18,162 nt of DNA from Acidobacteriota bacterium (lineage in GTDB: Bacteria; Acidobacteriota; Terriglobia; Terriglobales; Acidobacteriaceae). The translations under genes were made by a program, and so were the position numbers. The stretch spans positions 1-18,162 of the forward strand of contig JAKAAZ010000053.1 of assembly GCA_021802085.1 (NCBI GenBank), given 5' to 3'. Shown in pieces: positions 1 to 6,567 of the stretch. The notes under the pieces were generated by a model. That model saw nothing but the letters and a program-made list of their open reading frames with translations, searched no databases and was not told where the DNA came from. Positions within the stretch are counted from its first letter, which is position 1, and each line of letters opens with the position of its first letter.

Positions 1-45
1 TACCCGCTCGCCTGATGAATCGCGGACTCGGATTCCTCCGTCTTA

Positions 46-51
46 TATACT
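46..51 (+). promoter_or_regulatory. possible -10 hexamer upstream of the adaptor gene
   Basis: The hexamer TATACT lies 30 nt before the ATG at 82 and matches the sigma-70 -10 consensus at five of six positions. No convincing -35 element sits 16-18 nt upstream, and the local AT-rich run could produce the match by chance. Recorded as a weak candidate only. Confidence 0.2.
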
Positions 52-81
52 GATTCTTCTAAGAGATACCAAGATTCCAAT

Positions 82-1332
82 ATGGCCCCTGCATCTCCAC
101 AAGACCCGGCCCGCAAACGCCGTAAAATTTTGGCCTTTCTCACCTTGGCTCTTCTCGTTGCAGCGTTGCTGCTGCACTACTTTACCCGCAGCGTCGTGCA
201 GGTACGGATGGGCACGGCGCAACTCGGAGAACTGACCACCACGCTACCAACCAACGGCGTGGTAGAACCCATTCACAATTTTGCGGCGTACAGTCCCATG
301 GCCGGGACGGTGAAAGCCGTCTATGTGCATGAGGGCGAAAAAGTCCAAGCAGGCCAACTCCTCGTCGCACTCGACGATTCCGAGGCCCGTTCGCAGGTTG
401 CCGCGGCACGCGCGGCTGTACGCGGAGCACAGGCGGCACTGCAAGCACTGCAATACGGCGGTACGCGGAACCAGCAGATCGCATTGTCCGGAAATATCGG
501 CAAGGCGAAAATGCAGCGCAACCAGGATGCAACTACCCTGGCCACGCTGGAAAAATTGCAGCAACAAGGCGCCGCATCCGCCAGCGAAGTCGACGCAGCG
601 CGCCGCGCCGTTGCCGCCGACGATGCAGCCTTGAGCGTCATGGGCCAGCAGCAGACGCAGAGTTTTGCCCCCATCGACCTGCAACATGCCACGGCGAATC
701 TGGAGAATGCCCAGGCCGCATACGCATCGGCACTCGACACGCTCCAAAAGGAAAATGTGCGTGCCCCTTTCGCGGGAACTGTCTACTCCGTCTCTACGCG
801 AACCAGCGATTTTGTTTCCGCGGGCTCACAATTGCTCCAGTTGGCCAACTTGAAGCAGATTCAGGTGCATGCGTATTTCGACGAGCCGGAGATCGGAAGA
901 CTGGCTATCGGCCAGCCTGTAAAAATCGTCTGGGCTGCGCTTCCTGCGCGGGCCTGGCACGGGCGAGTGATTCGCACGCCGAGCACCATCATCACCTATG
1001 GCACCCGGAATGTAGGCGAAGCGCTGGTTTCTGTCGACGACGCGGACGAAACTCTGTTGCCAAATACCAATGTCACCATCACCGTTACCCTGCAAGACCT
1101 GCACAATGTGCTGCTGGTTCCGCGTGAAGCTCTGCGTATCGATGACGGTGGGCAGGATTATGTGTTTCGCGTTGTCGATGGCCATCTAAAGCGAACTCCG
1201 GTGAAAATTGGCGCCCTGAATCTGACCCAGGTCCAAATCGTTTCAGGTCTTGATGAAAATACCGTCGTCGCTCTCACCGCGACCGATGGTTCCACTCTAT
1301 CCAGCGGCCTCGCTGTGCAGCGCGCGGAATAA
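82..1332 (+). CDS. periplasmic adaptor (HlyD/MFP family) of a tripartite efflux system
   Basis: This 416-aa protein is a membrane fusion protein that would bridge an inner-membrane pump and an outer-membrane channel. A short basic N-terminus (RKRRK) is followed by one membrane anchor at about residues 16-36. The first half of a biotinyl-lipoyl-like domain is at about 66-98 (SPMAGTV...VHEGEKVQAGQ). An Ala/Gln-rich coiled-coil hairpin spans about 98-225. The second lipoyl half follows (VRAPFAGTVYSV) and then the beta-barrel and membrane-proximal domains to the C-terminus. This order and length are normal for the family. The ATG at 82 has only a weak purine stretch (AAGAGA) upstream. Three nucleotides separate it from the TPR gene and a TolC-type gene follows, so the three probably form one operon. 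No ABC or RND pump gene is in view, so the substrate cannot be named; a pump gene may lie just left of the window. Confidence 0.88.
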   Translation: MAPASPQDPARKRRKILAFLTLALLVAALLLHYFTRSVVQVRMGTAQLGELTTTLPTNGVVEPIHNFAAYSPMAGTVKAVYVHEGEKVQAGQLLVALDDSEARSQVAAARAAVRGAQAALQALQYGGTRNQQIALSGNIGKAKMQRNQDATTLATLEKLQQQGAASASEVDAARRAVAADDAALSVMGQQQTQSFAPIDLQHATANLENAQAAYASALDTLQKENVRAPFAGTVYSVSTRTSDFVSAGSQLLQLANLKQIQVHAYFDEPEIGRLAIGQPVKIVWAALPARAWHGRVIRTPSTIITYGTRNVGEALVSVDDADETLLPNTNVTITVTLQDLHNVLLVPREALRIDDGGQDYVFRVVDGHLKRTPVKIGALNLTQVQIVSGLDENTVVALTATDGSTLSSGLAVQRAE

Positions 1333-1335
1333 CCC

Positions 1336-2364
1336 ATGGAATTTTTGGCTTCATCGCAATCGTTGCGTCGCGTCCTTGCCACCGCGGCATGGTTGGTTTG
1401 CGGCGCGATCTTCAGCCTGACCATGCAACCCGAACTGCTGGCGTCGCCAACCACCGCAAGCCCGAAAGTATACCCATCCATCCGCCGGGATTTAAAGACC
1501 GGACGCGCCAACGACGCCATTTCCCTGCTGCAACTGCGGCTCGCCAATCATTCCGCCGATGCCGCCGCCCACGACCTGTTATGCCGCGTATATCTTCAGG
1601 AAGAACGATGGCCCGATGCGGAGCAGGAGTGCGAACAAGCGGTGCGGTTGGAACCGAATAACAGCAACTATCATCTATGGTTGGGACGCGCCTATGGCGG
1701 CGCTGCGGCGCATGCTTCCCTTCGAAGCGCGTATTCTCTGGCTAGAAAAGTCCATGCGGAATTTGAAACCGCGGTGCGGCTGGATCCAAAGAATCTTTCC
1801 GCATTGTCGGATCTTGGCGAATATGATGTCGACGTCCCGCGGCTCATCGGTGGCGGGCTGGAACACGCGCAACAGATCGCCCAGCAACTGGCGCCCCTCG
1901 ACGCATCTCGCTGCTACGAATTGCAGGCGAAGATCGCCGAGAAAAACTCGGACTTTTCCGCCGCGGAGAAGGACTGGAAGCTGGCCATTCAGACTTCGCG
2001 CTATCCTGCGGAACAATGGATGAATCTGGCGGGCTTCTACGCAGACCGAAAAAACTTTTCCGCGATGCTGCAGGCGATTGAAAACGGCGTGGCGGCTGAT
2101 CCTGCCAAAGGCATCGCTCTGGTCCAGGCCGCGACTTTGCTGATCCAGAACCATCAAAACATCCCGCGGGCGGAGCAGTTGTTGCAGCAGTATCTTGCCT
2201 CGTCGCAACAATCGGAAGACGCGCCTGCGTTTCAGGTGGATGTACAGTTGGGCAATTTGCTGGCATCGCAGGGTGATCGGGCAGACGCGCAGCGGGAATA
2301 TGCGGCCGCGCGCGCATTGGCCAGCAACTATGCGCCCGCGCAACAGGCGACACGCGGAGCTTGA
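1336..2364 (+). CDS. secreted TPR-repeat protein
   Basis: The 342-aa product starts with a signal-peptide-like segment (hydrophobic stretch about residues 11-36), so it is probably periplasmic. Tetratricopeptide-type helices follow: one repeat around 53-83 (DAISLLQLRLANHSADAAAHDLLCRVY), a second around 85-118 ending in LEPNN, then a more irregular set through to the C-terminus (AEKDWKLAIQ, AEQLLQQYLA, AQREYAAARAL). TPR proteins are protein-interaction scaffolds and no catalytic motif is visible. The start codon is three nucleotides after the stop of the adaptor gene, implying translational coupling, and a TolC-type gene follows after 124 nt. A TPR subunit between adaptor and outer-membrane channel suggests an accessory factor of the export complex, but that is inference from position. 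Confidence 0.75.
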   Translation: MEFLASSQSLRRVLATAAWLVCGAIFSLTMQPELLASPTTASPKVYPSIRRDLKTGRANDAISLLQLRLANHSADAAAHDLLCRVYLQEERWPDAEQECEQAVRLEPNNSNYHLWLGRAYGGAAAHASLRSAYSLARKVHAEFETAVRLDPKNLSALSDLGEYDVDVPRLIGGGLEHAQQIAQQLAPLDASRCYELQAKIAEKNSDFSAAEKDWKLAIQTSRYPAEQWMNLAGFYADRKNFSAMLQAIENGVAADPAKGIALVQAATLLIQNHQNIPRAEQLLQQYLASSQQSEDAPAFQVDVQLGNLLASQGDRADAQREYAAARALASNYAPAQQATRGA

Positions 2365-2473
2365 TCCTGCCGTTTTCTATGCACAGAATGCAACCGGCTC
2401 AAATCTCGATGACGACACCCATTTAGAATCAGATGGGATGGGCAAGCGCCCGGTCGGATGCATGGGCCGTAAC

Positions 2474-2478
2474 AGGAG
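2474..2478 (+). promoter_or_regulatory. ribosome binding site deciding a TTG start
   Basis: AGGAG lies 10 nt before the TTG at 2489. The competing in-frame ATG at 2462 has no comparable site. Starting at the TTG places a clean Lys-Arg plus hydrophobic signal peptide exactly at the N-terminus, which supports this choice. Confidence 0.6.
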
Positions 2479-2488
2479 CAATTGCAAC

Positions 2489-3940
2489 TTGAAACGAATC
2501 CTCACAGTGCTGGCAACGGGATTTTTCCTGGCCGTGGCAGCCCATGCCCAGGCTCCTGGCGCCCAACTGCCGAATGCTCCCGCCGCGACAATCGTCTATT
2601 CCACTCCATCGCCGACGGATTCCACTTCGCCTGGATCGGCCGCCGAGAACGCAGCCGCTCCAGCCGGGGATGTGTCGCTCTACACGATCATCGATCTTGC
2701 CCTTCGTAACAGCAAGACCGTGCAGATTGCAGAAGCCGAACAACTGCATGCACGCGGAACATGGAACGAAACCCGCAACGCTTATATCCCGAATTTTTCG
2801 ATTGGCTCCGGGCTCGGCTATTCCTACGGCTTCCCGATCGGCGGCCCCTACATTTTTAATGTAGGCTCCAATTCGCTGCTATTCAGTTTTTCGCAACATG
2901 ATTACATCCGCTCCACGAGTGCTGCTCTCAAAGCAGCGACGCTATCTGTCAAAAATGCCCGGCAACAAGTAATCCTCGACGCTTCCTTGAAGTACATCGA
3001 ACTCGACAACACACTGAAACAGATTGCCGCTTTGAACGACGCAGTCGCACATACGGACAAGATGGTCGCAATTGTAGAAGACCGCTTGCATGCAGGACTG
3101 GAGAGCGAACGCAGCCTGACGCAGGCACAGTTAACGCGCGCACGGATTCAGTTGCGTGCGATTCAGATGGAGGACCATGCCGATGAACTGCGGAGATATC
3201 TGGCCTCAATGACCGGGCTGGACGCGGACGCAATTATTCCGGCTGCTTCGACCGTTCCACCGCTGCCCGATCTGGACTTTCATTCTCTGATGCGCGACGA
3301 GGAGAATTCCCCCGTAGTGCAGGCTGCCCTGGCCACTGCGGAGTCGAGAAAGTTCAACGCAATGGGAGATAAGAATCAGAACTACCGGCCCACCGTCGGC
3401 ATGGCATTTCAATACCAGCTATTTTCCACGTTCAACGGCTACCAACAATATTACAAGTCATTCCAGCAAAGCAATATTGCTATTGGCATTCAAGCGGTTT
3501 TTCCGCTGTTCGATCCCATTCGCCGGGATAAAGCGCTGGAGTCGAAAGCAGAAGCGGTTCGCGCACAGCGTCAGGCGGAGTTGACCCGCATCCAGAACGA
3601 TGAAGGCAACTTTGCCCTGTGGCACAGTCTTCGTGAACTCGAAGCTCAGGAGCAGGTGGCCGACCTGCAGCAGCAACTTGCGCGTGAGACTCTCGCCTCC
3701 ATCGTGACCCAGATAAACCAGGGCGCTGCCAATGGTCAACCAGTGCCGCCACAGCAGGCCGATCAATATCGCGTTGAGGAGCGCACCCGCTACGTGGATA
3801 TGCGCGACGCGCAATTCAAGGTAACGCGCACAAAACTCGACCTGCTGAACGCCGTGGGCGGCCTGGAAGATTGGGCAAAACAGAGTACGCAACCAACGGC
3901 CAGTTCCACCACGGTTCAGTCTTCATCGCCATCTCATTGA
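2489..3940 (+). CDS. TolC-type outer membrane efflux protein
   Basis: From the TTG start the product is 483 aa, the usual size for the TolC/OEP family. A signal peptide (KRILTVLATGFFLAVAAHA, then Q) is followed by a Pro/Ser/Ala-rich linker to about residue 65. The first OEP repeat then starts with the typical 'LYTIIDLALRNSKTVQIAEAE' type helix. Long alpha-helical stretches with periodic Ala/Gln/Leu and beta-strand segments (IPNFSIGSGLGYSYGF; RPTVGMAFQYQLFSTF) alternate twice, as expected for the duplicated OEP architecture. Such proteins form a trimeric channel through the outer membrane and periplasm. The gene follows the adaptor and TPR genes by 124 nt. The alternative ATG at 2462 would add nine residues before the signal peptide. 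The family call is secure; substrate and partner pump are unknown. Confidence 0.88.
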   Translation: MKRILTVLATGFFLAVAAHAQAPGAQLPNAPAATIVYSTPSPTDSTSPGSAAENAAAPAGDVSLYTIIDLALRNSKTVQIAEAEQLHARGTWNETRNAYIPNFSIGSGLGYSYGFPIGGPYIFNVGSNSLLFSFSQHDYIRSTSAALKAATLSVKNARQQVILDASLKYIELDNTLKQIAALNDAVAHTDKMVAIVEDRLHAGLESERSLTQAQLTRARIQLRAIQMEDHADELRRYLASMTGLDADAIIPAASTVPPLPDLDFHSLMRDEENSPVVQAALATAESRKFNAMGDKNQNYRPTVGMAFQYQLFSTFNGYQQYYKSFQQSNIAIGIQAVFPLFDPIRRDKALESKAEAVRAQRQAELTRIQNDEGNFALWHSLRELEAQEQVADLQQQLARETLASIVTQINQGAANGQPVPPQQADQYRVEERTRYVDMRDAQFKVTRTKLDLLNAVGGLEDWAKQSTQPTASSTTVQSSSPSH

Positions 3941-3951
3941 AACCACAATAT

Positions 3952-3965
3952 ATTTGCCGGCAAAT
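3952..3965. promoter_or_regulatory. 14-bp perfect palindrome upstream of hpnJ, possible operator
   Basis: ATTTGCCGGCAAAT is a perfect inverted repeat without a spacer, 12 nt after the TolC-type stop codon and 113 nt before the hpnJ ATG. With no loop and no following T-tract it is not a good terminator. The symmetry is typical of a dimeric repressor site. No cognate regulator is encoded in the window. Confidence 0.35.
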
Positions 3966-4078
3966 CGCCTGACCTCCAATCGCATCCAAATAGGAAAGAC
4001 GACCAGAGGGACCCTGTCTGCCTGCCATCGGGAAACGACATTCCAGTGCCTTCAAGTGGTAAACTTAAGGTTGAATCT

Positions 4079-5554
4079 ATGCCTCTAAAAACAATTTTTC
4101 TTAACCCGCCCTCCTTTCAGAACTTCGATGGTGGCGCCAGTTCGCGCTGGCCCGCCACCCGCGAAATTGAATCCTACTGGTACCCCGTCTGGCTAGCATA
4201 TCCAGCGGGAATGCTGGAAGGTTCGCGCCTGCTCGATGCCCCGCCGCACCATGTCACCGCGACGGAGACCATTGAGATCTGTAAGCAGTACGAGTTTCTG
4301 GTGCTCTTCACCAGCACTCCCGGCTGGCAGGGCGACCAAAAACTCGCGGAAGCCATCAAGGCGGCCAATCCCTCGATTCGCATCGCATTTGTTGGGCCGC
4401 CGGTCACAACATCGCCGGACCGTGCCCTGAACGAGTGCCCGGTGATCGACTTTGTTTGCCGCCGCGAATTCGATTTCTCCGTCGTCGAATTTGCCAACGG
4501 CAAGCCGCTGAATGAGATTCTCGGCATCAGCTACCGCAACAATGGCCAGATCGTGCACAATCCAGATCGCCCGCAGGTCGAAGACCTGGATGCATTGCCC
4601 TGGGTCACCGACATCTACGCGCGCAACATGGACGTGACCAAATATAACGTTCCGTTCCTCCTGCATCCCTATGTGTCGCTCTACTCCACCCGCGGCTGCC
4701 CCGCGCAATGCACATTTTGTCTCTGGCCCCAGACCCTCAGCGGACATGCCTGGCGGAAGCGTTCGACCGATGATGTTGCCGCGGAAATGGCCCACGCGAA
4801 AGAACTTTTCCCGCAGGTGAAAGAGTACTTCTTCGACGACGATACGTTCAACATTCAAAAGGTACGCACCATTGAGTTGTGCGAGAAGCTCAAGCCGCTG
4901 AATCTCACCTGGTCCTGCACCTCCCGCGTCACCACGGATCGCGAGACATTGAAGGCGATGCGTGAAGCCGGCTGCCGGCTGCTCATCGTGGGCTTCGAAT
5001 CCGGCGATCCGCAAATCCTGAAGAACATCAAAAAGGGCGCCACAGTGGAACGCGCGCGCGACTTTACTCGCGATTGTCACGACCTTGGCCTGACCATCCA
5101 TGGCGATTTCATTCTAGGATTGCCGGGTGAAACCAAGGAGTCCATCCGCAACACGATCAATTTCGCCAAGTCCCTCGATGTGGAAACGATTCAGGTCTCC
5201 ATTGCCCACGCATATCCGGGCACCGAGTTTTACGACTTCGCCAAGAGCAACGGTTTCATCATCAACAACGGCGCCATGGTCGATGAAGAAGGTCACCAAC
5301 TCGCCCACGTCGAGTACCCCGGCCTGCCCACGGAATACGTTCTCGAGATGGTCCATCGCTTCTATGACGAATATTATTTCCGTCCCAAGGCGGCGTGGCG
5401 CGTGGTCAGCAAGGCAATTGCGAATCGCGATCTACCTCGCCTATATGTCGAAGCCAAGGCTTTTCTGAAATTGCGCGCGCAACGCAACCGCGTGGTTGCC
5501 AAGAGCAAACGGGACAAGGCAGCGTTGGCGGCAACGCAACAAGTGGGAGCCTGA
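4079..5554 (+). CDS. hpnJ: HpnJ, hopanoid-associated B12-binding radical SAM enzyme
   Basis: The 491-aa product has an N-terminal cobalamin-binding-like Rossmann domain (about residues 1-150) and a radical SAM domain. Its 4Fe-4S motif CPAQCTFC has cysteines at 207, 211 and 214, inside the family-typical STRGCPAQCTFCLWPQTLSG. A later GDFILGLPGET segment is also typical of B12-radical SAM proteins. HpnJ is the enzyme tied genetically to formation of the cyclitol ether head group of bacteriohopanetetrol, acting after HpnI (glycosyl transfer) and HpnK (deacetylation). I chose the ATG at 4079 because AAGG precedes it by 8 nt and the protein then starts MPLKTIFLNPPS, as relatives do; a GTG at 4046 would add 11 residues. 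It is on the opposite strand from the main hopanoid operon and is followed by a strong terminator. hpnI and hpnK are not in this window. Confidence 0.92.
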   Translation: MPLKTIFLNPPSFQNFDGGASSRWPATREIESYWYPVWLAYPAGMLEGSRLLDAPPHHVTATETIEICKQYEFLVLFTSTPGWQGDQKLAEAIKAANPSIRIAFVGPPVTTSPDRALNECPVIDFVCRREFDFSVVEFANGKPLNEILGISYRNNGQIVHNPDRPQVEDLDALPWVTDIYARNMDVTKYNVPFLLHPYVSLYSTRGCPAQCTFCLWPQTLSGHAWRKRSTDDVAAEMAHAKELFPQVKEYFFDDDTFNIQKVRTIELCEKLKPLNLTWSCTSRVTTDRETLKAMREAGCRLLIVGFESGDPQILKNIKKGATVERARDFTRDCHDLGLTIHGDFILGLPGETKESIRNTINFAKSLDVETIQVSIAHAYPGTEFYDFAKSNGFIINNGAMVDEEGHQLAHVEYPGLPTEYVLEMVHRFYDEYYFRPKAAWRVVSKAIANRDLPRLYVEAKAFLKLRAQRNRVVAKSKRDKAALAATQQVGA

Positions 5555-5586
5555 GGGGCGCCGTCAGTCGGACTCGATTTTATCCG

Positions 5587-5623
5587 CGCGGTCAGCCCCG
5601 AAAAAGCTGACCGCGTTTTCTTT
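5587..5623 (+). terminator. strong rho-independent terminator after hpnJ
   Basis: A perfect 10-bp stem CGCGGTCAGC/GCTGACCGCG (5587-5596 with 5606-5615) encloses a 9-nt loop and is followed directly by TTTTCTTT. It lies 32 nt after the hpnJ stop, so hpnJ transcripts probably end here and the two small transporter genes would need their own promoter or depend on read-through. Confidence 0.9.
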
Positions 5624-5649
5624 GATAGCCAGCAGCACCCTGAGCCAAA

Positions 5650-5662
5650 CCTGCGACGCAGG
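5650..5662. promoter_or_regulatory. inverted repeat upstream of the small transporter pair
   Basis: CCTGCG-A-CGCAGG is a perfect inverted repeat around one central base, between the hpnJ terminator and the ATG at 5700. It could be a protein-binding site controlling the transporter pair, or a short hairpin just upstream of the GGAGG sequence at 5664-5668. There is no independent support. Confidence 0.25.
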
Positions 5663-5699
5663 TGGAGGAATTTTCGCCATCGCATTCTCGCAATCCACC

Positions 5700-6164
5700 A
5701 TGACCTTTCGCCGCTATCTGATCCTGGGCGCTGTGATGGTCTGCGCATCTGTGGGCGACACCTTCTTGAGCGCCGGAATGAAGCAGGTTGGCCCCGTCTC
5801 GCTGCATCACCTGCTCACTCTCTTGGTTGCGCTGAAAAATCCCTGGGTGTTTAGCGGCATACTTTTTCTTATCCTATTTTTTGCCGCTTATTTGACGGCG
5901 CTCTCCTGGGCCGACCTGACATTTGTTCTCCCCGCCACTGGCTTTGGCTACGTCATCATTGCGCTGCTGTCGAAGTTCTGGCTGCAGGAAACCATTTCAC
6001 CCGCGCGATGGATCGGCATCTTGCTCATCACCCTGGGAGTCGGTTTCGTCACGCAAGGCCCCTCCTACACGAATCACACCCATCCGGACCCGCGCGAGGC
6101 GGTCGCAGTTCCTGCCGGTACCGGCGAACGTACCGCAACACAGAAAAATGGGCGCTCGGCATGA
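5700..6164 (+). CDS. small EamA/SMR-type membrane protein, first of a pair
   Basis: This 154-aa protein has four hydrophobic segments (about residues 7-25, 38-65, 70-92 and 99-117) followed by a hydrophilic tail of about 35 residues. It resembles the half-size members of the drug/metabolite transporter superfamily, such as SMR pumps and the ArnE/ArnF lipid flippase pair. SWADLTFVLPATGFGY and the WIGILLITLGV ending of the last helix are typical. The stop overlaps the start of a related gene by ATGA, so the two proteins probably form a heterodimer. The ATG at 5700 is chosen for the N-terminus MTFRRYLILG, but the nearest strong ribosome site (GGAGG, 5664-5668) is 31 nt away. Position next to hpnJ and convergent with hpnE hints at hopanoid or other lipid translocation; this is inference. 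Confidence 0.8.
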   Translation: MTFRRYLILGAVMVCASVGDTFLSAGMKQVGPVSLHHLLTLLVALKNPWVFSGILFLILFFAAYLTALSWADLTFVLPATGFGYVIIALLSKFWLQETISPARWIGILLITLGVGFVTQGPSYTNHTHPDPREAVAVPAGTGERTATQKNGRSA

Positions 6165-6550
6165 ATCTCTCTGGGGAAGCTTCCGTCTGGTCGATGATTG
6201 GCGTGATCGTGCTGCTGGCTACGACAGGCGATGTCCTGATTGCCGGAGCCATGCGTCAAATCGGAGATTTCGATGTAATCCGCAGCCATTCCGGCTTCAA
6301 AGGAGCCATCCTGGCCGTATTGCGCAATGCGCGGTTTTTTTTCGGCGTGCTCTGCATGGCCCTCAGTTTCTTCTCGCTCCTGTTCGCGCTCAGTTGGGCG
6401 GATGTCAGCTTGGTCGCTCCCGCATCGGCGGCCCTCACCTTCGTCACGAACGCATTCGCAGCGAAATGGATATTGAAAGAAAATGTCGACGGTCGCCGTT
6501 GGATCGCGGCGGTATGTGTGTGTACGGGTGTGTTTTTTCTAAGCCGCTAG
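6161..6550 (+). CDS. small EamA/SMR-type membrane protein, second of a pair
   Basis: The 129-aa product has four predicted membrane helices and no long tail. It shares with its neighbour the SWADVSLVAPASA signature after the second helix, a following 'aromatic-x-x-x-W-x-L-x-E' type region (AKWILKENVDGRRW) and a terminal small-residue helix. The two look like diverged tandem duplicates. The start ATG overlaps the preceding stop in an ATGA, implying coupled translation and near-equal production, which suits a two-subunit transporter such as ArnE/ArnF or the paired SMR systems. The stop codon is 14 nt from the stop of convergent hpnE. The membrane-transporter call is secure; the substrate is unknown. 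Confidence 0.8.
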   Translation: MNLSGEASVWSMIGVIVLLATTGDVLIAGAMRQIGDFDVIRSHSGFKGAILAVLRNARFFFGVLCMALSFFSLLFALSWADVSLVAPASAALTFVTNAFAAKWILKENVDGRRWIAAVCVCTGVFFLSR

Positions 6551-6567
6551 TGGAATCGAATTCCCTA
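6548..6567. terminator. short symmetric hairpin spanning two convergent stop codons
   Basis: GGAAT-CGA-ATTCC (6552-6564) forms a short stem. The flanking TAG of the plus-strand gene and CTA (TAG of hpnE) can extend the pairing around one bulged base. The stem is short and lacks T-tracts, so any bidirectional terminator function is doubtful. Confidence 0.2.

Noticed and set aside
4060..4065. TAAACT just before hpnJ considered as a -10 element
   Set aside because: It overlaps the region of the ribosome site and would leave almost no leader, and no -35 partner is visible.
4193..5101. A 300-codon open frame on the minus strand opposite hpnJ
   Set aside because: The hpnJ frame contains the radical SAM motif and family signature; the antisense product has no family-like features.
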